A stretch of 64,000 nucleotides of DNA, from contig CM043801.1 of the NCBI GenBank assembly GCA_023974075.1, positions 27,817,736-27,881,735 on the forward strand, given 5' to 3'. Below, one piece after another: positions 1 through 9,562 of this stretch (position 1 is the stretch's first letter; each line of letters opens with the position of its first letter). A program made the translations under genes and the position numbers. The notes below the pieces were generated by a model. The model had not been told where the DNA came from and did no database searches. It saw only the letters and a program-made list of their open reading frames with translations. Source of the DNA: Chaenocephalus aceratus. Taxonomy: Eukaryota > Chordata > Actinopteri > Perciformes > Channichthyidae.

Positions 1-1212
1 GTACCACTGCAATGTCAACAGTGTGGGTCGCATCTGCCACAACATATTTGACCGCAACTACAACGCCCACATCACCATGAGAGAGATCCTAGAAGCTGTG
101 TACGGACTGCTGATCAGCCCTGAGCCTGAGGACCCACTGGACAGGTGACCTGCATATGTTCTGTATGGTGGAAATGTTTAGCTTATTTCAAAAGTCCAAA
201 TGTTTGAGTAATTTATTTTTTATGGAAGAAAGGGCATTTTTTGTTGTCAGAATAGTCTCAGCACAAAACACATTTTTCCATAACGAACTCAACAGCAGTT
301 TGTCTATTATTCAGGATACAAACAATTGATATGAAGCAAGATAATAACTGGTGCAGCTGCTCTTCTCATTCTGTGAGATGGAACAGGAAATCAGGGACAA
401 GAAATGTAGGTTTACAAAAACATAACCGGTAAATTGAAAACCTTCTTTCTTTACAGTAGCTCTTTGAAAATATACTGCCATCTGAATGCTTTGTTTTTTT
501 CTGGGAGTTTAGGTCAGAAAAGGTGTTCATTAACTTTAAAATATCACGTATTTGACTGATGCTGAGTTTCTTTTTTACTTTTGAAGCATTTTGGCTGAAG
601 AATTCCTGACGAGCCGGGAGACCTATCAACGAGAAGCTGAGAAACACACAGAGAAAACTGCAGGAAAGTCCATGGATGACATGGACAAAGTAAATGGGCA
701 CCCACATATTTACAGTGGATACGTTTTTTACATTTTGACCTTAACATATGTTTTTTATTTGTTCACTTTTTATTAAAAGAACCTGGTGGAGCCCGTTCCA
801 CAGTTCATACCCCAACATCTGATCTGTCCACTCACCAAGAAGATGTTTGTTGATCCTGTGAAAACGGCGTATGGCACAGTGTATGAACGCAAGGCCATTG
901 AAGAACATCTGAAGAAGTACGTTAACTTTCCCTGTCTGGTAAATAACTGATGGCTGTTTAGGAAACAGCTAGAAATCCCCTTCATTTGATCTATTTAAAC
1001 TAGGGCTGTCAGCCTTCAGACGTCAACGCTTGTAATTAATCCTGAAACCTTGAACGCCTTGAAAATGTTTTTTTACTTTTGATTTATTTTGCAGACACCA
1101 TTACGATCCGTTGGCGGGCCCAGGAAATGAGCTTGAAATGAACAACATTAGAGCGGACCAGGACATGAAGAAAAGGGTGATGGATCATCGCTCTCGGCAA
1201 ATTAGGTTCTAG
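1..1212 (+). CDS. E2/U-box fusion gene, left copy (3' exons only)
   Basis: Four coding exons are visible: 1-144, 587-689, 780-916 and 1095-1212 (stop TAG at 1210-1212). The gene runs off the left edge. The exons encode the catalytic half of an E2 ubiquitin-conjugating domain (HCN in place of the usual HPN, then the presumed active cysteine in GRICHNIF), a charged linker, and a U-box beginning around QFIPQHLICPLTKKMF. Exon sizes, phases and sequence match the last four exons of the gene ending at 25088; the first exon is identical over its visible length, while the introns differ strongly. The tail differs (QIRF here, QINV there). All four visible exons are open, so this copy may be the functional one. 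Family roles: E2 carries ubiquitin as a thioester and the U-box acts as E3. Confidence 0.85.
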
Positions 1213-3055
1213 GTTACAATAGTGTACCTCAAGTCAAGTTCACATATAAAAGGAACCCAGTTACTTTCTTTTTATCGATAGTTCCTTTTTGGCGCTTTAT
1301 TCATCCTGTTTATTGGGAAAGTTTGCATTTTATATCACTCCCTTCCTGACATCACTTTTCAAATTGTTTTTATGTGTGTTTGGGGTTAACTTTTGATTGT
1401 ACAATGTCCTTTTTATTGCTGTCCTTTTTTCACAGTTTTATTACTAAACTTTGTCTCTAAAAAGCATGTTATAAAGTATATTTAATTCAGTTCATTGCAT
1501 TTGTCTTACTATTGATAGAAGAATAATCAAGTTGTCATCGTGCACTTAAAAGTTTTGAAAAAATTGATTATTGTCTGAATTTGTCTGAATTTTGAGCCTT
1601 TAGTTTGACATGCCTTCCATAGACAATCGCCACCTCCTTGAGGACATCACCCAACAACAAAACCTTGTAGCCATAAGCATTCATCCAGCATCTATACGGA
1701 AAACAAACAGTTAATTACTGCCCCCAAAATACCACTTGAGGGCGCCACAAGTCAGACACAAAGTGTTCAAGAGACACAGACAGCTGGATATAATCAACAA
1801 GTTTTTCCATGCAGTCCCTCCAACAAGGGTGTCAACGTAAAGATGGTCTGTGAAAGTTATATATCTGAATATATTTACACAGTAAGACATCAGACTCACA
1901 ATTATATTTGGTAGCGTGATTCCTTGTCGGTTGCATACATTGATTTACTTTTCACAGTTGTGTCTGCATCCATACAAATAATCTAACTGTCAGTTATTGA
2001 CAAACAAGGAAAACGGTTGCTTAAATCTTTTTTATTTGTTTATGCGTAACAAACTATGCTGTCCTGCTTTTATGATAAACGCAAATAACTCAACTGCAAG
2101 GTTATTAAGTTACAATTACTGAGTAATGTTTAAACTGCACATTAGACTGGACTCTACAAAATGATCTCTGGTTTGTATAAAGAGTCACCTAATGATGGCT
2201 CTATTCCATTAATTACGTTTCACAGAACTATGGGCTGTATGCAAGCAAGCACTAAATGCATATATTATATAACACTGAATAGGATTTGTTACGCAAGTAC
2301 TGGCTCTTCTCCCCATAAATATACAGATGTTTTGGTGAGCTTAAATCATGTGGATATGCATTCCAAAGAAAGCGAACCATTTGCAGACATTTTAATAACC
2401 TGATGACAGAACATGCACTTATGGCATGTCAAATCAGTAATGAGTAGCCCAACTTATCCTGGAATGAACAGGTGGCATGCAGTGAGTCTGACACAAGCCT
2501 GTTAATAAAGGGTGTAAAAACAAAGCAAAATACGGTTCAACAACATGTATCATACTACAACTTTCAAGAGGGAGTAGTTCCCCAATACATTTTTGAAATG
2601 TTCAATGACAGTGCTGCGTTTAGTTGTGTTTTTACAAGTTTCGTTTCCTCTGAAGCCACACCCTCCAATGAACAGAAACAGATGACTGTACCAACACAAG
2701 GTAAAATTGTTATATTGTTCTTTGGGGTTAAATGTAGTCAATTCGACTTGATTTGTATTTATTGGCAAAATATAATTTTGACAAATGACCCTAAGCCTAA
2801 GGTATTGAATTCGTTGAATTGTCTTGCTGTTGACGAATGCGGCTCCAGACTTGGTGTTTCTCCGGGCTTTACCAAGGACATCATTGTAACTGCAGTAAGA
2901 ACGATTGCATATGTTTGTGTTATGATGCTTTACCGTTTTTAACTTATCACTTTAAGCATTTAGGAAAATGGTGTAAGTGCTCAAATGTCATGTGTTTTCT
3001 ACCTTTTTGAAAAAGAGATATCAGCTCAGCTATTACTCTACCTCTATGGAATTAG
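1213..3055. other. 3' flank with no recognised gene
   Basis: AT-rich sequence follows the left gene copy and probably includes its 3' UTR. The longest open frame (2472-2942, plus, 156 codons) shows no domain, no convincing splice context and no similarity I recognise, so I do not call it. Confidence 0.5.
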
Positions 3056-3403
3056 TTTTGTGTCAAAGATGAAGGAACACTTTCTCAGAATCGAGCAAAA
3101 ATAAGAGTAAGAGACAAAAAAGTGAGTGAGTCAAGTTGCAAACAAATCATTTGTGTAATCATGTAAACTATAAGTCTTTTTTTGTTTGCAGTACTTGTTG
3201 CTTCTTTCTCAATGATCAGACTTTTGCTCTTGCTGCAGCTGTCTCGTTTGCGCCATGTTTAGGTTTGCGCTCCTTCATTTTTTGTTTTCGATTCTGACAC
3301 AGACATCCTAGGTGGGCGGGACTTTCTGGGGTGCGTCCCCATTGGCTACTCAGTTTTTGAGTGACAGCCCATTACACCACAGATCGTACAGTGCAACTCA
3401 TGC
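3056..3403 (+). repeat. Left arm of a long inverted repeat
   Basis: This roughly 350-bp block, starting near TTTTGTGTCAAAGATGAAGG, is matched in reverse complement by 5667-5909 plus 9422-9560. The right arm is split by the hAT element at 5918-9413. The arms are diverged (many substitutions, small indels), so the structure is old. It could be the terminal inverted repeats of a DNA transposon or two opposed copies of one repeat family; no transposase was found between the arms. Confidence 0.7.
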
Positions 3404-4022
3404 AGCGGAGTCCACTCAGTATACTTGTGTTGTGTAGTTTATACTTTAAATATATTTAATAAAATAATTTCCCAATTTGGGATGGATAAAGTATCTATTT
3501 TATAGATAAAAAACACATGTATTTTCAAGCTAAAGGTGATACACAATATAAACTGTATATTGTTATTTTTTAAAGACATTTCAAAAGCATATATGGCTAT
3601 GTTTAGGACAAACAATTAAAGACTGCTTTAATTGAGCACATTCTACATTATAAATATGGCAGATTTGCTTTATTAAACAGACCAGACCTAGGTTGCATCA
3701 ACAACATTAGGAACATGCTCACAGCTTACTATGTTGGTCTGAAGAGCTGAAGCATTTATTCATACACAATGGATAAAAACTGTGTTGTCTCATTCTATAT
3801 CCTGTGAGAATGATACATTTAGCATTAAAAACTCGACATACTATTCCTAGCCTGAAGAAGATATGAATAATCAACAGATTTGAATGGAATCTAACATGTT
3901 CATGTAGATTAAAGACAAAAGGTGATTATACAAATTACATTTATTGAAATTTGAACCAGAAGATGAAGTCTCAAAGAATGTTTTAAATAAAAGGACAAAA
4001 AGGTGGATAATACTAAAATCTA
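3404..4022. other. Spacer between repeats, no gene seen
   Basis: AT-rich sequence inside the inverted repeat, between its left arm and the TTAA-flanked element at 4023. No open frame with recognisable content. Confidence 0.4.
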
Positions 4023-5022
4023 TTAAAGGGGACCTATCATGCAAAATGCACTTTTGTACGTCTTTTATACATGAATGTGTCCCCGGTGTGTCAGGGAACT
4101 CACCAAGTGCCAGAAAACACAACCCTCTCTCTTTTCCTCCATACCCAAATCTCTAAAAACGGGGCTGCAACGGATCTGATACTGATCCAGATTTGAATTA
4201 TTTTCTAATCTACGTTACAGAAGTGGTGCTCCGCTTAGTGGTCAATTATCCATCCATCAGGGGAATGTGGGGTTGGGCCACCGCCGGCCATTGGCGCTCG
4301 AAAGCGCTGGAGACGCTATAGTACATATGCCAGGCCTGTAAGTGGCACTGTAGTCTGCCACAAAAGCAGCGAACACGACTTCCCACGCATGCTTGCCCTT
4401 CTGTTTATTCTCCGCTGTGGCTCTTTTTCTCCCTCCCCGAGGCAAGCGTTTGCTCCTGTAATTCAATGCAATCCCTCCCCGTTGAGGCAAGCACTGTAAT
4501 TCTCTCCAGTAGTCCACCAGCAGATGACAAACACCCACCTCTCCACCTCTTCCAAGGAACGAGGGCAGGGGACCGTGTGGCAGAGTTTCAGTTAGATTCT
4601 TTTTCGCCGGTCAACATGTCCGTTAAAGTTTAAATCTTCCGGACAAAATTAGAAAAGTGCCGGTCAAAGGTCTTCTTTGTTATTTATTGAGCTTTAAAAC
4701 AAATGAATAATGACTATATAATCATATATAAGAATAAAACACGGAGGACTGGAGATCTCTTTTTGTCCCCCTCTTCTCCCCGCTGCAGCCTAGCAGCTGA
4801 TCTCAGAGCACGCTCCCCTCTCCTGCAGGGGGGGCGTGGTCAGCTGCAGCTCACAGAATCAGCCCCCTGCAAAAACAGGGCTGGAAAGAACATATAGAGC
4901 GAAATGAGGCATGTCTAAAATGCAGGATCTGTTTGGTATTTTGAAACTATATTTATATACTTTATATAGGTATGGCCCTACAATATATTGTTCAAATATA
5001 GCATGATATGTCCCCTTTTTAA
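4023..5022. mobile_element. TTAA-flanked MITE (piggyBac-like), about 1 kb
   Basis: TTAA at 4023-4026 and 5019-5022 flank matching ends: AGGGGACCTATCATGC on the left and the reverse complement of GCATGATATGTCCCCTTT on the right. TTAA targets are typical of piggyBac-type elements. No transposase is encoded. An internal block (about 4300-4745) matches the interior of the Harbinger-like element near 14330-14630, so this copy is a composite. Confidence 0.75.
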
Positions 5023-5365
5023 ATGTATGTGCAAAGACATGTGGTCAAATGAAATGACACTGAGCAAGTGACAACAGCTACACCCAGTGTGGAGGAAGCT
5101 GGTGCAGGTCTTTCTTCATGCCCCCTCAGTGGATGTGATGCAGTCCCCTCACTGGAAGTGGGAAATGGGAGAAGACCTTTGGACACCACGCTGTCTCAAT
5201 GATCCACACTGTTAATATGAGAGGAAAATAATTGTTTTAGGAAATGAAAAATATGAAGTTAACTATCAACAGGTCTCCATATAAAAAAAAACAAATTAAT
5301 TGTGCCATTAATTCACCATTTATTTTTAATTAGAAATTAATAGGAAGAGAGCTCAAATCTGATAC

Positions 5366-5500
5366 TTAAAGGTAGGGTAGGTAATTCACTTCAGAAACAC
5401 TTTTTGTCATATTCCATGGAATGCTCTTAACATCCCGATAGCAATGAATAAATTAAATGCTTTCACAATAAATAGTAGCTAACTGTCCCTGATGTTAGGC
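5366..5500 (+). repeat. Partial TTAA MITE (GGTAGGGTAGGTAATTC family)
   Basis: Starts at TTAA 5366-5369 with AGGTAGGGTAGGTAATTC and continues through TATTCCATGGAATGCTCTTA. The reverse complement of this stretch forms the right end of the intact small element at 26255-26595. No matching right end was found here, so this copy is truncated. Confidence 0.6.
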
Positions 5501-5666
5501 TACTTAGCTAGCATTGTTATGGATCTAAATTTAGCTTTCATAGCACAGCTTTGCTTTACTTCTCACTTAACAGAATAAAGAAACACAAATGATCAACACT
5601 TACATATATTTTCACTTGTATTATAATAATTGAAATGCTGATTCTTCTGGGGGTCTTCTGTCCGTG

Positions 5667-5909
5667 CTCAGCTACCGCAGCTGCACTGTACAATCGCGGG
5701 AGGACTGGGCTGTCACTCAAAAAACTGAGTAGCAAATGGGGACGCACCCCTGAAAGTACCGCCCACCTGGGATGTTTGTGTCAGAATCGAAAACAAAAAA
5801 TGAAGGAGCGCAAACGAGAGTTGCAGCGAGAGCAAAAGTCTGATCATTGAGAAAGAAGCAAAGACAACTGCAAACAAAAAGATGTTAAAACAAAGAAAAA
5901 ATACTTATA
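5667..5909 (-). repeat. Right arm of the long inverted repeat, proximal part
   Basis: Reverse complement of the distal half of 3056-3403, including the GTGACAGCCC and TTCTTTCTCAATGATCAG blocks. The rest of this arm continues at 9422, after the inserted hAT element. Confidence 0.7.
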
Positions 5910-8149
5910 GTTTACATCAGGGGTGCCCACACTATTTGGGCCGGTGGGCTACTTTTGAAATGACCAGCTCACCGAGGTCTACCAACCAAAAATAAAATCC
6001 CAAATTGCAAGGGGCTGAACTGGGATAACTACAACAACTCTATTTGGGTTCTTGAACTGAAACAAATACATGAATACATACAACTAAAATGGAATGTTAA
6101 CCTCTCTCTATTTCTCTCTCTCTCTGTTAAGAAACCACTCTCCATGTCCTGAAATCTTAAACATAAAACACAAATATAAGTACAAGGAATACAATAAACG
6201 AGTAGAACACTTAGACACCAGACTCAAATGGGTCCTATGAACAGTCTCTCAAAGTTATAATGATATATACATAGGTCCAATATAGGCAAACTCTCTCTCT
6301 CTCTCTTTCTCTTGCTGACTGTCCCTTCATTTCCCTGTTAAGAAACACATAAAAACAAGCAGGGTAAGAAACCTCTCTCCATGGTCCTGATATAATGCTG
6401 CAAAACACAATTCAATATATTTAGGTGGGTCCCTACCATATTCTGATGACTTGCACTGAATGGAGTCCGTCAATGTTGCATAATCAGGACAGTAACTGCT
6501 GATGGCTAGTCTCAGGCAGGCCTCCAAATGTTCATCAGTTAATTGGGAACGGTATTTCGACTTCACTATCTTCATTTGGGAGAAGGCTGACTCGCATAAA
6601 TAAGTCGAGCCGAAGAGTGAGGTCAGTGAGGTGGCACATTTTCTGACGTTTGGATACTTTTCAACCCTGAATAAGTTCCAAAACTGTCCGGCATGGGCAC
6701 GCGCCTTCAACTGGATGTCGGCCTGCAGCGACAACATCTCATCCTCCAGCGCAGACGGGTTCAGATGAAACACTGCTCCCATGTTTTGGGCCAGCGAATC
6801 AATATCATGGTCTTCACTAAATGGATAGCACATGAATGTGGCGATTGGCTCGAGCAAAGCGAAGTCTCGGAAGCGTTTCTCAAAGTCAGATGTAATGTTA
6901 TTGACTTGCTCTGTGTAGCGCGCACTGTCAAGGAGCGCGCTGTCCTTCCCTTGCTTCTCCAGCTCAGAGGCGATGTTTTGGAAGTTGGCCAAATCTTTGC
7001 GAACAAGCTTTGAACACAGCAGATGCAGTCTTCGTTTGAAGGCATTAACTGAGCTGATCATGTCAACCACAGTTCTGTCTTTCCCTTGTAGCTCCAAGTT
7101 CAGCTCATTTAACATGTGTGTAATGTCTGTTAAAAACGGCAAATCTAACAGCCACTCCTCGTCATCTAGACGTGCGTACTCCGCGAGCTTGGTGCCATGG
7201 AGAAATGCCTTTATCTCCGGTAGAAGCACTCGATATCTCTCGAGAAAATTGCCCCTACTCAGCCATCTTACGTCGGTGTGTAGTAAGAGGTCAGTGTGAA
7301 CACAGTCGGCATCCTCCAGATATGCACGAAACAGCCGTCTTTGAAGAGGTCTTGCCCGAATAGAACAGGCCACTTTAAGTGACACATCCATTACCTCTTT
7401 CGTGTTCAGCATTTTAGCACAAAGTGCATGCTGGTGTATAATCCAGTGATAATTCAGAAAGTCAGGGAATATGTCATCCTCTCTGCATTTTGCGATGAAG
7501 CCATTACACCGGCCCACCATCGCAGGCGCACCATCCGTTGTGATGGAACTCAACTTAGACATGGGGAGTTTAGTTTTGTCAACAAAGTTTTTAAACGTCC
7601 GAAAAATGTCCTCGCCCCGAGTGTGTTCCTTCATTGGCAGAATTGGCAGCAGTTCCTCTTTCGCCGTCATGTCTGTGAACACCATCCGGATAAAAATGCA
7701 CAATTGTGCTGTATCGCTCACGTCAGTGGACTCGTCTAGTTGGAGTGAGAAACACTCGCAGTCTTCTATGTCCTTCCTGAGTTGCTGGGTCAAATCGTCA
7801 GCCATGACTTCACAGCGACGTGTGACTGTGCTCCGTGATAATTGGACGGCCTTGATAGCGTTTACTATTTCTGTTTTGTTTGTGTAATCTCAAAACAAGG
7901 CGTCTGCTGCTTCTACGAAGGCTTCGTTCACCATCTCTCCATCTTGAAAGGATTTTTTGTGTTTGATTATAGCGTGACTCACTCGTAGAGATGCTTCTCT
8001 GCCTTTGCGGTGGATGTCGGCTTTAAGAAAAGTGACTGCTGTCCAGCTAATTGTGACTTAAGTTCCCTCACCTTTCTCTTTCTCAACTCGCTACTCGGAG
8101 TGAAGTCGCTGTCATATGCCTTGTGAACACTCCGATAATGCCTCTCCAC

Positions 8150-8726
8150 TAGGGATGCATGATATTGGGTTTTTGAAACCGATACGATAACTTCCTGCTT
8201 CTCAAGACCGATACCGATAACCGATAATAAAAAAAGATTTACGCCACTAATTATTTTAACGTGATTAACGCATGTGTATTTTTCCTTGGCCGCCCAGTAG
8301 TTTCAGAGAGCATCGAGTTTAAAATACCATCTACAAGCTGATGCTGACAGCCCCGCTCCTGCCGCCCGCTTGTGGCTGACCACACTTCCACGCTCACCGG
8401 CAGGCACCGACTGGCCATCTGGAGGACCGGGAGGGTGTGTGTATGTGTGGCCCGAGCGAGCGAGAGAGAGACCTTACGTGCATTGTTGTTAGCATCTGGT
8501 GCTAGTTAGCTGCGCTAAAGGATATAAGGAGCTGTTTAAATGAAAACAGAGGAGCGACATTTCGCCACAACTGCGCCGAGCACTTGACTTTATGCAGGCA
8601 GCCAGGCAGTGGGACATTGTACGAAAAGTCAGCACACTCAGCACGGATAGTGCACAACATGATTGCAGCGTCCAGGCAGCTCCGGTTCGAGCATATGCCT
8701 TGAGTTGCACATAGCTCCAACGCACG

Positions 8727-8791
<65 letters not shown>

Positions 8792-9062
8792 TGTATTATT
8801 GTCTTCGTACGCTTTTAACACACCATCGTAGCGATATTTCAGGTGACTGATCAGGTTCGAAGTATTAGGGAGCGCTGGATTTGTGAAGAACTCCCCTCAT
8901 CCCAATCCACCCACACCGCAGTATTTTTTTCTTTTTTTTTACCCAAAAAATATATTGTATATTATCGGGACTATTAATACTGGTATCGGGTTTATTGGGA
9001 TGACGTCATAATTCCTAATATCGGACCGATAATTATCGGGCCTTAATTATCGTGCATCCCTA
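8150..9062. mobile_element. Nested non-autonomous hAT element
   Basis: Ends TAGGGATGCA and TGCATCCCTA are perfect inverted repeats, flanked by the 8-bp duplication CTCTCCAC (8142-8149 and 9063-9070). It interrupts the zinc-finger part of the host hAT transposase. The interior holds a long CA/GT run and a block shared with the hAT at 49437-52256. No transposase is encoded. Confidence 0.92.
8721..8789. repeat. (CA)n microsatellite
   Basis: Roughly 69 bases of almost pure CA dinucleotides inside the nested hAT element, preceded by a short ACGC run. It creates long artificial Cys-Val open frames on the opposite strand that are not genes. Confidence 0.95.
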
Positions 9063-9421
9063 CTCTCCACGTTACATTTCTTTGGCAGAGCGACGCTTGC
9101 TTTACAAATAAGGCAAATAACGTTTGAATGTGACATCACAAACAAATATTCTCCCTCCCATTCTGGGTGGAAGTGGTATGTTTTTAGCTTTTTGCTCGGT
9201 CCCGCACTCATTTTGTTATTTGTCTCTTGTTTACATTCATTTGAGTTTTCCCGCACTTGACTGATTTTATATCGCTTTGCATTCTGGGTTAACAGGGAGG
9301 CCAAGGGAGGAGGGATCAAAACCGGTTTTGTCTATTTTAACGCAGCTTGATTTTTTTTTTTTTAATGAATGACTCGCGGTCTACCAGCATTGTCGACGTA
9401 CTGGGCACCTCTGGTTTACAT

Positions 9422-9560
9422 GATTACACAAACGATTTGTTTGCAACTTCGTTTTTTTTATATTACATTTATTTAGCTTGACTCGGTTTCTTTTTTCTCT
9501 TAAACTCTTAGTTTTGCTTGATTCTGAGAAAGTGTTCCTTTATCTTTGACACAAAAATAA
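9422..9560 (-). repeat. Right arm of the long inverted repeat, distal part
   Basis: Reverse complement of the outer part of 3056-3403: GTTTGCAACTTCG, then CTGAGAAAGTGTTCCTTTAT and CTTTGACACAAAA. It is separated from the rest of the arm by the hAT element. Immediately right of it is the 3' tail of the minus-strand LINE. Confidence 0.7.
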
Positions 9561-9562
9561 TT

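Larger units (their letters stand above)
6327..9211 (-). pseudogene. hAT transposase (GTF2IRD2/SCAND3-like), disrupted
   Basis: Reads on the minus strand from ATG near 9211 (MSAGPSKKLKTYHF) through a BED-like zinc finger (CLICKASV, then after the insertion RHYRSVH), stopped by the 8150-9062 insertion. It resumes at 8149 and has a frameshift near 8000 and an in-frame TGA near 7890. The block 7805-6327 stays open for 492 codons and carries the RNase-H-like core (LQLDESTDVSD, TTDGAPAMVG) and the C-terminal hAT dimerisation region (FGSTYLCESAFSQMKIVKSK, LRLAISSY). Such proteins cut and paste hAT DNA in the nucleus. The insertion, frameshift and stop make this copy inactive. Confidence 0.88.
5918..9413 (-). 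mobile_element. hAT transposon with 8-bp target duplication
   Basis: The ends are CAGGGGTGCCCA on the left and the reverse complement of GGGCACCTCTG on the right. The 8-bp duplication GTTTACAT sits at 5910-5917 and 9414-9421. This end motif and 8-bp duplication are hallmarks of hAT elements. It encodes a minus-strand transposase of the GTF2IRD2/SCAND3-like type, now broken. A second hAT element (8150-9062) lies inside its coding region. The element entered the right arm of the older inverted repeat. Confidence 0.93.

Noticed and set aside
2472..2942. Open frame of 156 codons
   Set aside because: No domain, no splice context and atypical composition; most likely chance in AT-rich DNA.
6693..7887. 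Several plus-strand open frames
   Set aside because: Antisense shadows of the minus-strand hAT transposase.
8721..8789. CRISPR-like periodicity
   Set aside because: Simple dinucleotide repeat; no spacers and a eukaryotic context.
8489..8821. Cys-Val rich open frames
   Set aside because: Translation of the CA/GT microsatellite, not a gene.
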